64,000 nucleotides of DNA from Sphaerisporangium rufum. Its GTDB lineage: Bacteria; Actinomycetota; Actinomycetes; Streptosporangiales; Streptosporangiaceae. Below the pieces are notes generated by a model, which made no database searches, had not been told where the DNA came from, and saw nothing but the letters and a program-made list of their open reading frames with translations. The position numbers and the translations under genes were made by a program. The stretch spans positions 62,001 to 126,000 of the forward strand of contig NZ_BOOU01000044.1 in the NCBI RefSeq assembly GCF_016863395.1, given 5' to 3'. Below, one piece after another: positions 19,553 through 27,929 of the stretch (position 1 is the stretch's first letter; each line of letters starts with the position of its first letter).

Positions 19553-20542
19553 GTGAAGATCCTCCTCACCGGCGCCGCCGGCTTCATCGGCCGCCACATC
19601 GCCACCGCGCTCACCGACGCCGGCCACCACGTCACCCCCCTCGACATCCGCACCGGCACCGACGTCCGCGACCCCACCGCCCTCGACCGCCTCCTGCCCG
19701 GCACCGACGCCGTCTGCCACCAGGCCGCCAAGGTCGGCCTCGGCGTCAGCCTGGCCGACCTGCCCGACTACACCTCCACCAACGCCCACGGCACCGCCGT
19801 CCTGCTCGCCGCCATGGCCCGCCACCACACCCCCCGGCTGGTACTGGCCTCATCCATGGTCGTCTACGGCGAAGGCGCCTACACCTGCCCCGACCACGGC
19901 CCCGTCCGCCCCCGCCCCCGCGACCCCGACGACCTCGCCCGCGGCGCCTTCGACCCCCGCTGCCCCCACGGCGACCACCACCTGAACCCCGCCACCATCA
20001 ACGAAGACGCCCCCACCGACCCCCGCAACGCCTACGCCACCACCAAACTCACCCAAGAACACCTCGCCGCCACCTGGGCCCGCGAGACCGGCGGCACCGC
20101 CATCGCCCTGCGCTACCACAACGTCTACGGCCCCCACATGCCCGCCGACACCCCCTACGCCGGCGTCGCCGCCCTGTTCCGCTCCGCCCTGCACGCCGGC
20201 CGCCCACCCCGCGTCTTCGAAGACGGCGCCCAGCGCCGCGACTTCATCCACGTCCGCGACGTCGCCGCCGCCAACCTCGCCGCCCTCACCCGCGGCGGCC
20301 ACCCCGCCACCCTCACCGCCTACAACATCGCCACCGGCCACCCCCACACCGTCGGCGAGATGGCCACCGCCCTGGCCACCGCACACGGCGGACCCCACCC
20401 CATCACCACCGGCGAATACCGCCTCGGCGACGTCCGCCACATCGTCGCCGCACCCGACCGCGCCCGCACCCACCTCGGCTTCACCGCCACCATCCCCTTC
20501 ACCGACGGCATCACCGAGTTCGCCACCGCCCCCCTCGCCTGA
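19553..20542 (+). CDS. NAD-dependent sugar-nucleotide epimerase/dehydratase (extended SDR)
   Basis: GTG 19553; 329 residues. Rossmann motif TGAAGFIG at the N-terminus, then SSMVVYGEGAY, YATTKLTQEHL (Tyr-x-x-x-Lys) and RYHNVYGPHMPADTPYAGVAALF with GAQRRDFIHVRDVAAAN, all typical of UDP-glucose-4-epimerase-like extended SDRs. It probably interconverts an NDP-sugar. It leads a cluster with a polytopic membrane protein, a GT2 enzyme, a DUF2064 protein and a methyltransferase. Substrate unknown. Codons end in C almost throughout, as in the neighbouring cluster genes. Confidence 0.87.
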   Translation: MKILLTGAAGFIGRHIATALTDAGHHVTPLDIRTGTDVRDPTALDRLLPGTDAVCHQAAKVGLGVSLADLPDYTSTNAHGTAVLLAAMARHHTPRLVLASSMVVYGEGAYTCPDHGPVRPRPRDPDDLARGAFDPRCPHGDHHLNPATINEDAPTDPRNAYATTKLTQEHLAATWARETGGTAIALRYHNVYGPHMPADTPYAGVAALFRSALHAGRPPRVFEDGAQRRDFIHVRDVAAANLAALTRGGHPATLTAYNIATGHPHTVGEMATALATAHGGPHPITTGEYRLGDVRHIVAAPDRARTHLGFTATIPFTDGITEFATAPLA

Positions 20543-20653
20543 CAAAGGAACCCCACGGCCGGCCCGCCGCCGGGGCCGCCACCCGCACCGGGGACAAGTG
20601 CACAGGTCGAACCGACCGCCGGCCAGGCCGCAACGGCGGTCCGGCCGGTCGCA

Positions 20654-22258
20654 TCACCACGGCGACACCACCACCCCCTGCACCAGCAACGCCCACCCCA
20701 CCTGAGCCCACCACCACCGCCGCCCCGGCGCCCACCCCGCCGCCACCCCCACCCACACCGCGTACGGCAACCAGATCCGCTCCACCTCGCCCCGCGTCAC
20801 CCCCGCCACATCCAACGCCGCCACCGCCACCAGCACCGCTGCCACCACCACCGCCACCGGCCGCCCCGCCACCCACCCGGCCACGACCTCCCGAACCACC
20901 CCGACCACCCGAACCACCCGAACCACACCGGCACCCCGCCACCGACCGACCGGCCCCGCCGCCCCATCGCCGCCCGCCGCCCCGACCCGGCGAAACAACT
21001 CCGCAAGACCCGCCACCGCACCCGGACCCGCCACCAACCCCAGCACCGCCACGTTCGCCACCACGAAATACCAGTACGGCCGCGCCGCCCCCGGATCCGC
21101 CGCCCACTCCACCCCCGTGGCCGCCACCCCCGCCGGCCACCAAAAACCCGCCACCGCGAACACCCCCACCACCCCGGCCACCCCCGCCACCGCCACGACC
21201 GCCCGCCACCGGCCCACCCCCGCCACCCACCCGGCGGCCACCACCACCAGCAAGAACGGCACCAGCCCATAACTCAGGAACGGCAACACCCCCGCCGCCA
21301 CCCCGCCCGCCGACACCGCCACCCACCCGGCCACCCCGCGCCGCCGCCCCAGCACCACCAACGCCACCGCCCACGCCGCCACCCCCGCGAACAACGCGTC
21401 CATACTCGTCGCCACCCACACCGCCGCCGGCGTCACCACCGCCACCGCCACCACCCGGCGGGCCACCGCCTCCCCGGCCAGCTCCCGCACCACCACCCCG
21501 ACCGCCACCACCGACGAACACCCCACCGCCACCACCAGACACCCCGCCCAGCCCCCACCGGGCAGACCCACCACCGCCAGCACCCACACCACCAGCACCG
21601 GCAGCGGCGGATGCCCCCGCACATGCGTCGGATAACCCGGCAGATCCACCACGAACCCCGAAAGCCACCCCAGCGGATCACCCCCCACCGCCGGCAACAC
21701 CGCCAGATACTCCTCCGGCCGCGCCAGCGGACCCGCCACCCCCGCCACCCCGCCGGCCCCCACCGCCAACGCCACCGCCCACACCACCGCACACCCGTAG
21801 GCCGCCCCCAGCAACACCCCGAACCGCCACCGCGCCGACACCCGCGGCAAAAACCCCACCACCAGCGCCCCCACCACCACCGCCGCCCACAACCCCACCG
21901 GCGGCACCCGCGCATGCCCGTGCAGCGGCGGCAGATGATCGATCCGCAACACCCCCCGCGCATGCAGCACCGCCCCCACCACGGCCACCACCACCAGCAG
22001 CCCGGCCCACCCCGCCACCGCGGCCACCCCCGTCCGGCCGCCCAGACCAGAGGAGCGGCCGGCCCCGGACAAACCCCGGGAGCCGGGGGAGCCGGTCACC
22101 CCCACCCGGCCGGCAGACCCCGGCAGATCAGCGGAACCGCTCACCCCAGCACCCACCCCGGCAGCACCAGCCACCCCGCCACCCGGCCCCGACCACCGCG
22201 CCACCGGCCCACGGCCACCACCGGCACGTCCCGCCACCCGCCCACCATCACCGATCAC
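20654..22258 (-). CDS. Polytopic membrane protein, GT-C-like
   Basis: GTG 22258, supported by TAGCGT six bases upstream (leaderless layout). 534 residues. The first 75 or so are low-complexity Gly/Ser/Arg, then about 11-13 hydrophobic segments. A loop after the second or third segment reads LPGYPTHVRGHPPLPVLV, like the extracytoplasmic loop of polyprenyl-phosphate-dependent GT-C/GT87 glycosyltransferases; a second conserved patch is GEVERIWLPY near the C-terminus. It lies between, and opposite to, the epimerase and the GT2 gene, so a role in lipid-linked sugar transfer is likely but inferred. Confidence 0.75.
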   Translation of the reverse strand: MIGDGGRVAGRAGGGRGPVARWSGPGGGVAGAAGVGAGVSGSADLPGSAGRVGVTGSPGSRGLSGAGRSSGLGGRTGVAAVAGWAGLLVVVAVVGAVLHARGVLRIDHLPPLHGHARVPPVGLWAAVVVGALVVGFLPRVSARWRFGVLLGAAYGCAVVWAVALAVGAGGVAGVAGPLARPEEYLAVLPAVGGDPLGWLSGFVVDLPGYPTHVRGHPPLPVLVVWVLAVVGLPGGGWAGCLVVAVGCSSVVAVGVVVRELAGEAVARRVVAVAVVTPAAVWVATSMDALFAGVAAWAVALVVLGRRRGVAGWVAVSAGGVAAGVLPFLSYGLVPFLLVVVAAGWVAGVGRWRAVVAVAGVAGVVGVFAVAGFWWPAGVAATGVEWAADPGAARPYWYFVVANVAVLGLVAGPGAVAGLAELFRRVGAAGGDGAAGPVGRWRGAGVVRVVRVVGVVREVVAGWVAGRPVAVVVAAVLVAVAALDVAGVTRGEVERIWLPYAVWVGVAAGWAPGRRWWWAQVGWALLVQGVVVSPW

Positions 22259-22347
22259 GCCGTCACGCTAAGGCGCCCCCGCACACCCCCGCACACCCGG
22301 TGAACACACGTCACCACTTCGTAAGAGCCGCCCACCCACCCCCGCAC

Positions 22348-22353
22348 TACCGT
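22348..22353 (+). promoter_or_regulatory. Leaderless -10 box of the GT2 operon
   Basis: TACCGT stands seven bases before the ATG at 22361. No ribosome-binding sequence is present. A GGTGAAC/GTTCACC inverted repeat with arms near 22299 and 22352 brackets the region and could be an operator. Confidence 0.45.
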
Positions 22354-22360
22354 TCACCCC

Positions 22361-23008
22361 ATGAAGATCGACGTCATCCTGCCCTGCCTCAACGAACAAG
22401 ACGCCCTCCCATGGGTCCTGCAACGCATCCCCCCAGGCCACCGCGCCATCGTCGTCGACAACGGCTCCACCGACGACTCCGCCCGCATCGCCGCCGACCA
22501 CGGCGCCCACCTCGTCACCGAACCCCACCGCGGCTTCGGCGCCGCCTGCCACGCCGGCCTCCTCGCCGCCACCGCCGACATCATCTGCTTCATGGACGCC
22601 GACGCCACCCTGGACCCCGGCCAACTCCCACACCTCACCTGGCCCATCGCCACCGGCGCCGCCGACCTCGTCCTCGGCCGCCGCACCCCACCACCCCGCC
22701 CACCCCACGCCCGCCTCGCCAACGCCGCCCTCGCCGCCCACCTGCGCCGCCACACCGGCGCCCCCCTCCACGACCTCGGCCCCATGCGCGCCTGCCGCCG
22801 CACCGCCCTCCTCGACCTCAACCTCACCGACCGCCGCTTCGGCTACCCCCTCGAAATGGTCCTCAAAGCCGCCCGCGCCGGCTGGCGCATCACCGAGACC
22901 CCCGTCCGCCACCTGCCCCGCCGTGGCCGCTCCAAGGTCACCGGCACCGTGCGCGGCACCATGCGCGCCATCGCCGACATGCGCCGCGTCATGACGGAGA
23001 CCGCATGA
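22361..23008 (+). CDS. Family 2 glycosyltransferase, dolichyl/polyprenyl-phosphate sugar synthase type
   Basis: 215 residues. GT-A fold with IDVILPCLNEQDALPWVLQRIP, VVDNGSTDDSARIAADHGA, FMDADATLDP (the DXD metal site) and the late FGYPLEMVLKAARAGWRITETPV block. Short, soluble and without C-terminal membrane helices, like actinobacterial DPM1-like enzymes that charge a polyprenyl phosphate. The stop overlaps the next start by ATGA, so it is coupled to the DUF2064 gene. The divergent membrane protein could use its product. Confidence 0.9.
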   Translation: MKIDVILPCLNEQDALPWVLQRIPPGHRAIVVDNGSTDDSARIAADHGAHLVTEPHRGFGAACHAGLLAATADIICFMDADATLDPGQLPHLTWPIATGAADLVLGRRTPPPRPPHARLANAALAAHLRRHTGAPLHDLGPMRACRRTALLDLNLTDRRFGYPLEMVLKAARAGWRITETPVRHLPRRGRSKVTGTVRGTMRAIADMRRVMTETA

Positions 23009-23724
23009 CCCCCACCCAGATCATCGTCATCGCCAAAGAACCCCTCCCCGGCCGCGTCAAGACCCGCCTCACCCCGCCCTACCTCCCCGCCCAGGCCGCC
23101 CAACTGGCCACCGCCGCCCTCACCGACACCCTCCACACCGTCACCGCCACCCCCGCCGCCCACCGCGTCCTCGCCCTCGACGGACTACCCGGCCCCTGGC
23201 TGCCCCCCGGCATCACCGTCATCGCCCAGCGCGGTCACACCCTCGACCAGCGCCTCGCCGCCGCCTTCACCGACGCCCACCGCCTGCACCCCGCCCCCGC
23301 CGTCCTCATCGGCATGGACACCCCCCAGATCACCCCCCACCTGCTCACCACCGCCACCACCCTGCTCCACGACCACGACGCGGTCTACGGCCCGGCCACC
23401 GACGGCGGCTTCTGGCTCCTCGGCCTGCGCCACCCCGACCCCCGCCTCCTGCTCGGCGTCCCCATGTCCACCCCCACCACCGGCGCCGCGCTGCTCCACC
23501 GCCTCACCGAGGCCGGCCTCACCGCCGCCCACCTCCCCGAACTCACCGACATCGACACCGCCGACGACGCCGCCCACGTCGCCGCACACGCCCCCGGCAC
23601 CCGCTTCGCCGCCGCCCACACCGCCCTCACCTCCACCGGCACCTCCACCGGTCCGGGCACGGGCACCAGCCCCCATGACCGCCCCATCACCCGCCGCCCG
23701 GCCGGCACCCCCACCCCGCGATGA
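23005..23724 (+). CDS. DUF2064 (TIGR04282-type) nucleotidyl/glycosyltransferase-like protein
   Basis: ATG 23005 within the ATGA overlap; 239 residues. GT-A-like fold with IIVIAKEPLPGRVKTRLTPP, VLIGMDTPQI, DAVYGPATDGGFWLLGL and GVPMSTPTTG. Some family members are called arsenosugar biosynthesis glycosyltransferases, but most actinobacterial copies sit, as here, next to a GT2 and a methyltransferase and have no arsenic genes nearby. Coupled to the methyltransferase by another ATGA. Confidence 0.87.
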   Translation: MTPTQIIVIAKEPLPGRVKTRLTPPYLPAQAAQLATAALTDTLHTVTATPAAHRVLALDGLPGPWLPPGITVIAQRGHTLDQRLAAAFTDAHRLHPAPAVLIGMDTPQITPHLLTTATTLLHDHDAVYGPATDGGFWLLGLRHPDPRLLLGVPMSTPTTGAALLHRLTEAGLTAAHLPELTDIDTADDAAHVAAHAPGTRFAAAHTALTSTGTSTGPGTGTSPHDRPITRRPAGTPTPR

Positions 23725-24341
23725 TCGGCGACCTCTACACCGGATCCCTCACCGGAACCACCACCGAGATCGAACACCTCGACGGCACCACCCACCCCCT
23801 GGACGCCCACCGCTGGCTCCACCCCATCGACGGCGACCACACCATCCTCGACCGCTGCACCGGCCCCACCCTCGACATCGGATCCGGCCCCGGCCGCCTC
23901 ACCATCGCCCTCACCCGCCGCGCCGTCCCGGCCCTCGGCATCGACATCACCCCGCACGCCGTCCGGCTCACCCGCCGCGCCGGCGGCCTCGCCCTGTGCC
24001 GCGACATCTTCGACCGCATCCCCGGCAGCGGACGCTGGGCCACCGCCCTGCTCGCCGACGGCAACATCGGCATCGGCGGCCACCCCACCGCACTGCTCCA
24101 CCGAACCGCCCAACTCCTTCGCCCCGGCGGCGACCTCATCACCGAACTCCACCCGCCCGGCACTCCCAGCCGAGCCGGCCAGGTACGGCTGCGCACCGCC
24201 ACCACCACCGGCCCCTGGTTCCCCTGGGCCAGCGTCTCGGCCGACGACATCACCCGCCTGGCCCACCCCGCCGGCTACACCGTCACCGACGTCTGGCACC
24301 ACGCCCGCCGCTGGTTCGCCGCCCTGCGCCGCACCCGCTGA
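23721..24341 (+). CDS. Class I SAM-dependent methyltransferase
   Basis: ATG 23721 overlaps the previous stop (ATGA). 206 residues with motif I LDIGSGPGRLTIAL, a post-motif acidic GIDITPHAV, and LLRPGGDLITELHPPG. Last gene of a three-gene coupled unit with the GT2 and DUF2064 genes. It may methylate the sugar or lipid made by the cluster; this is an inference from context only. Confidence 0.85.
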   Translation: MIGDLYTGSLTGTTTEIEHLDGTTHPLDAHRWLHPIDGDHTILDRCTGPTLDIGSGPGRLTIALTRRAVPALGIDITPHAVRLTRRAGGLALCRDIFDRIPGSGRWATALLADGNIGIGGHPTALLHRTAQLLRPGGDLITELHPPGTPSRAGQVRLRTATTTGPWFPWASVSADDITRLAHPAGYTVTDVWHHARRWFAALRRTR

Positions 24342-24352
24342 CCACACACGGG

Positions 24353-24376
24353 GAACACCAGAACACCGGAACACCG
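24353..24376. repeat. Three tandem 8-base repeats (GAACACCR)
   Basis: GAACACCA, GAACACCG and GAACACCG follow one another 12 bases after the methyltransferase stop. Too short for any named element; it may be slippage. Confidence 0.7.
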
Positions 24377-24534
24377 AAAGCACGGCACCGCCGCAGCCAC
24401 CCGGGGCCCCGCCGGCCGAAGACGCCGCCACCACCCCGGCCCTCACCAGGGCTCACGCCGGACTACCCGGCCACCCGGCGGCACCGACCGCCCGGCCCGG
24501 TGGACCGGGCACCGCCCCCGCGCAGCGAGCGCCG

Positions 24535-25014
24535 TCACCGGCCCCCGTGGAACCGCCGATGCAACTCCCGCACCCGATCCACCAACTCCGGCACCGGCCC
24601 CTCCACCACCGCGCCCGGAACCACCTCGCGCACCGGCAGCGCCCGCACCGGGGGAGCGGGCACCCCCCACCCGGCCAGCCACTCCACCAGCTGCGCCGAG
24701 GAGCACACGTACACGATCCGCCCCAGCCCCGCCCACCCGTGCGCCGCCGCGCACATCGGGCAGTGCTCACCCGAGGTGTACACCGTCGCCGCCGCCCGCT
24801 CGGCGGGGGACAGGCGCGCCGCCGCCCACCGCGCCAGTTCCAGCTCCGGATGCCGCGTCCCGTCGCCCCCCGCCACCCGGTTGTGGTCCTCGCCCAGCAC
24901 CGTGCCGTCCCCGCCGACCAGTACCGACCCGAACGGCTCGTCACCCGCCGCCAGCGCCTCCTCGGCCAGCTCCACACACCGCCGCAGGTACCGCATCTCG
25001 GACTCTTCCACCAT
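24535..25014 (-). CDS. Cytidine/deoxycytidylate deaminase-fold nucleoside deaminase
   Basis: ATG 25014 with AAGGGGG four bases upstream decides the start. 159 residues. Zinc site: HPELE (the H-x-E motif) near residue 57 and CPMC near residue 82, inside GEHCPMCAAAHGWAGLGRIVYV. It is of the guanine deaminase/TadA superfamily type, but the HPE form and short C-terminus do not let one name the base. It stands alone. Confidence 0.82.
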   Translation of the reverse strand: MVEESEMRYLRRCVELAEEALAAGDEPFGSVLVGGDGTVLGEDHNRVAGGDGTRHPELELARWAAARLSPAERAAATVYTSGEHCPMCAAAHGWAGLGRIVYVCSSAQLVEWLAGWGVPAPPVRALPVREVVPGAVVEGPVPELVDRVRELHRRFHGGR

Positions 25015-25461
25015 CGGCCCCCTTGTCACCCGTCATCCATCCTGATCCTGCGCGACGATCCTGGCCCTGCGTGACGATGCCGTCCACGTATCCGCACCAT
25101 GCATCCGGCCGCCCCACCTCATGGTCGGCCCGATTCACCCGGCGAAGGGGGAGTGGTGCCGGACGACCGGCCTCCGGGCGAGCGCCGCGCCGGGGGAGGA
25201 GGGCTCACGCGGCCCTCACACGGGCGGTTCCGCCCGCCGGCCACTCAGCCGGCACATCCCGTCAACTCGATCAGCGACCAGACCGCGGCCCGGCCGCGAT
25301 TCGCACGCGCACCGAGAATCCCCGGCAAGGGTGCTCGTCCTGCCCGCGCGTGCCTCGCGGGGGAGACCTGAACGCCGTTGATCACGGCCGTTCAGCGCGT
25401 CTGATGACGGCCGTTCAGCGCGACCTTGCGCATTCGCAGGCCGCGAGCCGCACCCAGGCGT
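25015..25461. other. Intergenic region with short direct repeats
   Basis: 447 bases without a convincing gene. It contains a 14-base direct repeat (CCTGCGYGACGAT at 25047 and 25066) and a 20-base direct repeat, one mismatch, at 25380-25399 and 25403-25422 (core ACGGCCGTTCAGCGCG). The region may be a decayed gene. Confidence 0.45.
25380..25422. repeat. 20-base direct repeat, 23-base period
   Basis: Two copies of GATSACGGCCGTTCAGCGCG separated by three bases, in a gene-free stretch just downstream of the APH-like gene end at 25462. Confidence 0.75.
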
Positions 25462-26232
25462 TCATTCATCCGGGAAGTCGGCCAGCTCCTTCATGGCCGT
25501 TTCCAGTGCGCTGTCGACTCCGTGGGCCACCATGGCCTGATAGGCGGGGTCCCCTTCCGCCGCGATGCGCCGGATGCCTTCGGCCGAGGCGCTCACCCGC
25601 CGGCGGACGATGTCGATGAACGGCCCGACCGGTCCGCTCCAACCGTAGGTGTCGAGAAACAGCCGCAGCCTTCTGGGCCGGTCGGCGAACGCGGTGAAGC
25701 CTTCGGCGGCCACGACGTCCCGGGCGTGCAGCGGCACCCAGGCGAAGGCGGTGAAGGCCAGGTCCCACTCCGGTGTGACGGGAGCGGCGAAGTCCCAGTC
25801 GAAGAAGCCGACAAGGCGTCCATCGGTCCAGGCCGCGTTGTAGGGCGCGGCGTCGTTGTGCCCGACGATCATGCCCGGCCGCCACGTCCCACCCTCGCGC
25901 CAGACCGCGTTCGCCGGAGGGACGAAACCCGCCACGGCGGTGTGGTAGTCGCGGAGCCAGCGGCCCACCTGGCGAAGCGCGTCATCGCTGTGCACCCAGC
26001 CGGGCCATGGCCGTGCGGTCCCGACCGTTTCACCGGGCACGAAGGAGAGCACCTCTCGGCCTTGATCGTCGAATCCGAGTGCCCGTGGAGCCCCATCGAA
26101 GCCGACGTCCTCCAGGTGCCGGAGCAGTGCGTGCACCGAGGGCGTCCATCGGCCGGGGACACGGCGGACGGTGTCACCGACGCGGACCGCTCCGCCGGCG
26201 TTCCCCCCGGGAAGGCGCTGTTCTTCGATCAT
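25462..26232 (-). CDS. APH-fold phosphotransferase
   Basis: ATG 26232 (MIEEQRLPGG) is the likely start; an open frame extends 26 codons further but looks unlike family N-termini. 256 residues. Kinase features: VLSFVPGETVG hinge region, catalytic VGHNDAAPYN (HxDxxxxN with Asn-Asp in place of Gly-Asp) and metal-binding FFDWDFAAPVTPEWDLAFTAF. Members of this Pfam APH family phosphorylate small hydroxyl compounds; this subgroup is common in actinomycetes without a known substrate. Not closely similar to the APH(3')-like gene at 5.3 kb. Confidence 0.82.
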   Translation of the reverse strand: MIEEQRLPGGNAGGAVRVGDTVRRVPGRWTPSVHALLRHLEDVGFDGAPRALGFDDQGREVLSFVPGETVGTARPWPGWVHSDDALRQVGRWLRDYHTAVAGFVPPANAVWREGGTWRPGMIVGHNDAAPYNAAWTDGRLVGFFDWDFAAPVTPEWDLAFTAFAWVPLHARDVVAAEGFTAFADRPRRLRLFLDTYGWSGPVGPFIDIVRRRVSASAEGIRRIAAEGDPAYQAMVAHGVDSALETAMKELADFPDE

Positions 26233-26603
26233 GGTTCCATTCTGGCGTACATAGACACCGGGCTCGCGCTCGGACGGGACGGCTCGGGACGGCGGCGCGA
26301 CCGGCTCCACGACCCGGCGGAACCGCCGAATGTAACCAAACAGAATTCAGCTTCTGTCCGGTTAAAGATGATTTGCCCAGGTAAAGCCCTGTCAGACGGA
26401 GATGTCGATCTTGCTGCCGACCCCGCATCGTCCCGCGCCCCGGGCGCCGGAACATCATCGTGCAGCCCCGCGACCCCGCGGTCCGGCCGACGGACGGCCG
26501 CGCGGGGCGCGCGTCACCGGTGGGCCCCGAAGGGCTTGATCATTTCAGCTGTTCGATCATTCCGGGCCGCAGACCGCGTCATCACCGGACGCCGGCCGGA
26601 TCG

Positions 26604-26629
26604 GCCGGGTCCGGCCCGCCGGACCCGGC
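26604..26629. terminator. 11-base-stem GC hairpin
   Basis: GCCGGGTCCGG pairs perfectly with CCGGACCCGGC around a CCCG loop. No T run. It may be a factor-independent terminator isolating the recombinase genes, or a protein site. Confidence 0.45.
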
Positions 26630-26692
26630 GCCTGGCAGGCACGCCTGCACCCTGTGCCGGCCGCGCGCGCCAGGTACAGGCCGCAAGCCGGC

Positions 26693-26714
26693 GCCGCCGG
26701 ATCGATCCGGCGGC
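26693..26714. repeat. 22-base perfect palindrome
   Basis: The two arms GCCGCCGGATC and GATCCGGCGGC meet without a spacer. It lies 53 bases before the dif-like palindrome and 193 before the recombinase start. Possible binding site of a dimeric protein. Confidence 0.6.
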
Positions 26715-26766
26715 CCGCGCGGGCCGGCCATGCGGTGACGCCCTTCTCCGACCCCTCCGATCACGC

Positions 26767-26798
26767 GATTGATGCATAATCGCACTTATGCAGCAATC
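26767..26798. other. dif-like recombination site or operator (13-base arms, 6-base spacer)
   Basis: Left arm GATTGATGCATAA, spacer TCGCAC, right arm TTATGCAGCAATC; the arms match at 12 of 13 positions. The pattern ATAA-six bases-TTATG is that of bacterial dif sites, where XerC and XerD each bind one 11-base arm and exchange strands at the edges of a six-base centre. It lies 109 bases upstream of the first of two adjacent tyrosine recombinase genes. A second copy of the left core and centre (GCATAATCACAC) occurs at 26849-26860 without a matching right arm. It could instead be an operator of the recombinase. Confidence 0.5.
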
Positions 26799-26906
26799 AT
26801 CCGGCTCCTTCCCCGGTGTGTCGGCGGGCCAGGCCGCACCGGTTCGCCGCATAATCACACCGAATCGGCGGGTCAAGGGTGCTACGGCACCGGTGCGGAG
26901 GCCGCG

Positions 26907-27929
26907 GTGGACGATCGCGCACCTTTGGTGCTGATGCGCGTGCCACAGGCCGCGTCGGAGTTCCTGTCCGCGCTGCGCGCCAAGAAACTGTCCCCGCACA
27001 CCCTGGCCGGCTACCAGCGCGACCTGCGGCTGGTGGCCGAGCTGGCCGCGGGCCTGGCCGGGGTCCCGCCGCAGGAGCTGCCGGTGCGCGACCTGACCGG
27101 CCGGCTGGTGCGCGGCGCGTTCGCCGAGTTCGCCGGGCCGCGTTCGCCGGCGAGCGTGAACCGGGCGTGGAGCGCCTGGAACCAGTTCCTCACCTTCTGC
27201 GTCGCCGAGCAGATGCTGGAGGGCAACCCGATGGCGGCGGTCCCCCGGCCCAAGCAGCCGGCCAAGGCGCCCAAGCCGCTGCTCGGCGACGGGTCGGCGT
27301 CGGCGACGCTGCTGGAGCGGATCGCCGCCGGCGCGCGGCAGGCGCGCGATCCGTGGGTGGAGCGCGACCTGGTGGTGCTGGCGCTGGCGCTGGTCACCGG
27401 GATGCGGTCGGCGGAGTTGCTGAGCCTGACGGCGGGGGCGATCGGCGGATCGAGTGGTGACCGGCGGATCCAGGTGGTGGGCAAGGGCGGGCGGACGCGG
27501 TCGCTGCCGATCGAGCCGCCGGTGGAGCACCTGGTGGACGCCTATCTGGCCAGCCGGCTGAGCCGGTTCGGCCTGGCCTCCCTCCCCCGGTCGGCGCCGC
27601 TGCTGGTGGACAACCGGGGTGAGCCGCTGCGGCGCGGCGGGCTGCAGTATCTGGTGCGGCAGTGTTACCGGTACGCCGGGGTGCACGACCGGGTGCAGAA
27701 GGGCACGCTGGTGCACGCGCTGCGGCACGAGTTCGCGACCCGGCTGGCCGAGCGGGGCGCCTCGGCGCACGAGTTGATGGAGTTGCTCGGGCACTCCTCG
27801 ATCGTGACGGGGCAGGCGTATGTGGCGTCCACCGCGCGGGAGGTGCGCGCGGCGGCGCGGGCGAACCCGGCGTACGCGGTGCTGGACCGGCTGGGTGCCG
27901 GTGGCGGGGAGCGCGACGCGGAGCGGTGA
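26907..27929 (+). CDS. Tyrosine recombinase, XerC/D type (first of two)
   Basis: GTG 26907 is chosen for GCGGAG six bases upstream; the frame is open further 5' but looks non-coding. 340 residues. An N-terminal core-binding SAM-like domain (FLSALRAKKLSPHTLAGYQRDLRLV) precedes the catalytic domain. The active-site set is complete: Arg about 167 (GMRSAE), Lys about 193 (GKGGRTR), His-x-x-Arg about 270 (HALRHE), His about 295 (LGHSS) and Tyr 305 (QAYVAS). It should be an active integrase/recombinase. It sits just right of a dif-like palindrome and left of a second recombinase. Confidence 0.9.
   Translation: MDDRAPLVLMRVPQAASEFLSALRAKKLSPHTLAGYQRDLRLVAELAAGLAGVPPQELPVRDLTGRLVRGAFAEFAGPRSPASVNRAWSAWNQFLTFCVAEQMLEGNPMAAVPRPKQPAKAPKPLLGDGSASATLLERIAAGARQARDPWVERDLVVLALALVTGMRSAELLSLTAGAIGGSSGDRRIQVVGKGGRTRSLPIEPPVEHLVDAYLASRLSRFGLASLPRSAPLLVDNRGEPLRRGGLQYLVRQCYRYAGVHDRVQKGTLVHALRHEFATRLAERGASAHELMELLGHSSIVTGQAYVASTAREVRAAARANPAYAVLDRLGAGGGERDAER

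Larger units (their letters stand above)
26233..26906. other. 674-base intergenic region rich in inverted repeats
   Basis: No gene is supported. The left 200 bases are noticeably A/T-richer (around 26330-26400). To the right are an 11-base-stem hairpin (26604), a 22-base perfect palindrome (26693) and a 32-base dif-like palindrome (26767), then a partial copy of its core (26849). The promoter of the recombinase gene must lie in the last part. Confidence 0.6.

Noticed and set aside
19492-23004. Very long Pro/Arg/His-rich open frame on the plus strand running through the sugar cluster
   Set aside because: It overlaps genes with clear protein families in other frames; only its last part (from 23005) is a real gene. 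The openness comes from the extreme GC content.
23005-23724. Arsenosugar biosynthesis role for the DUF2064 gene
   Set aside because: No arsenic-related genes in the neighbourhood, and the context is polyprenyl-sugar-like; the name comes from a subset of the family.
24353-24376. Tandem 8-mers as an origin or CRISPR
   Set aside because: Only three short units, with no palindromes or spacers.
26767-26798. Calling the palindrome the chromosomal dif site
   Set aside because: The arms differ from the actinobacterial dif pattern outside ATAA and TTATG, and nothing shows this is the terminus; kept as dif-like only.
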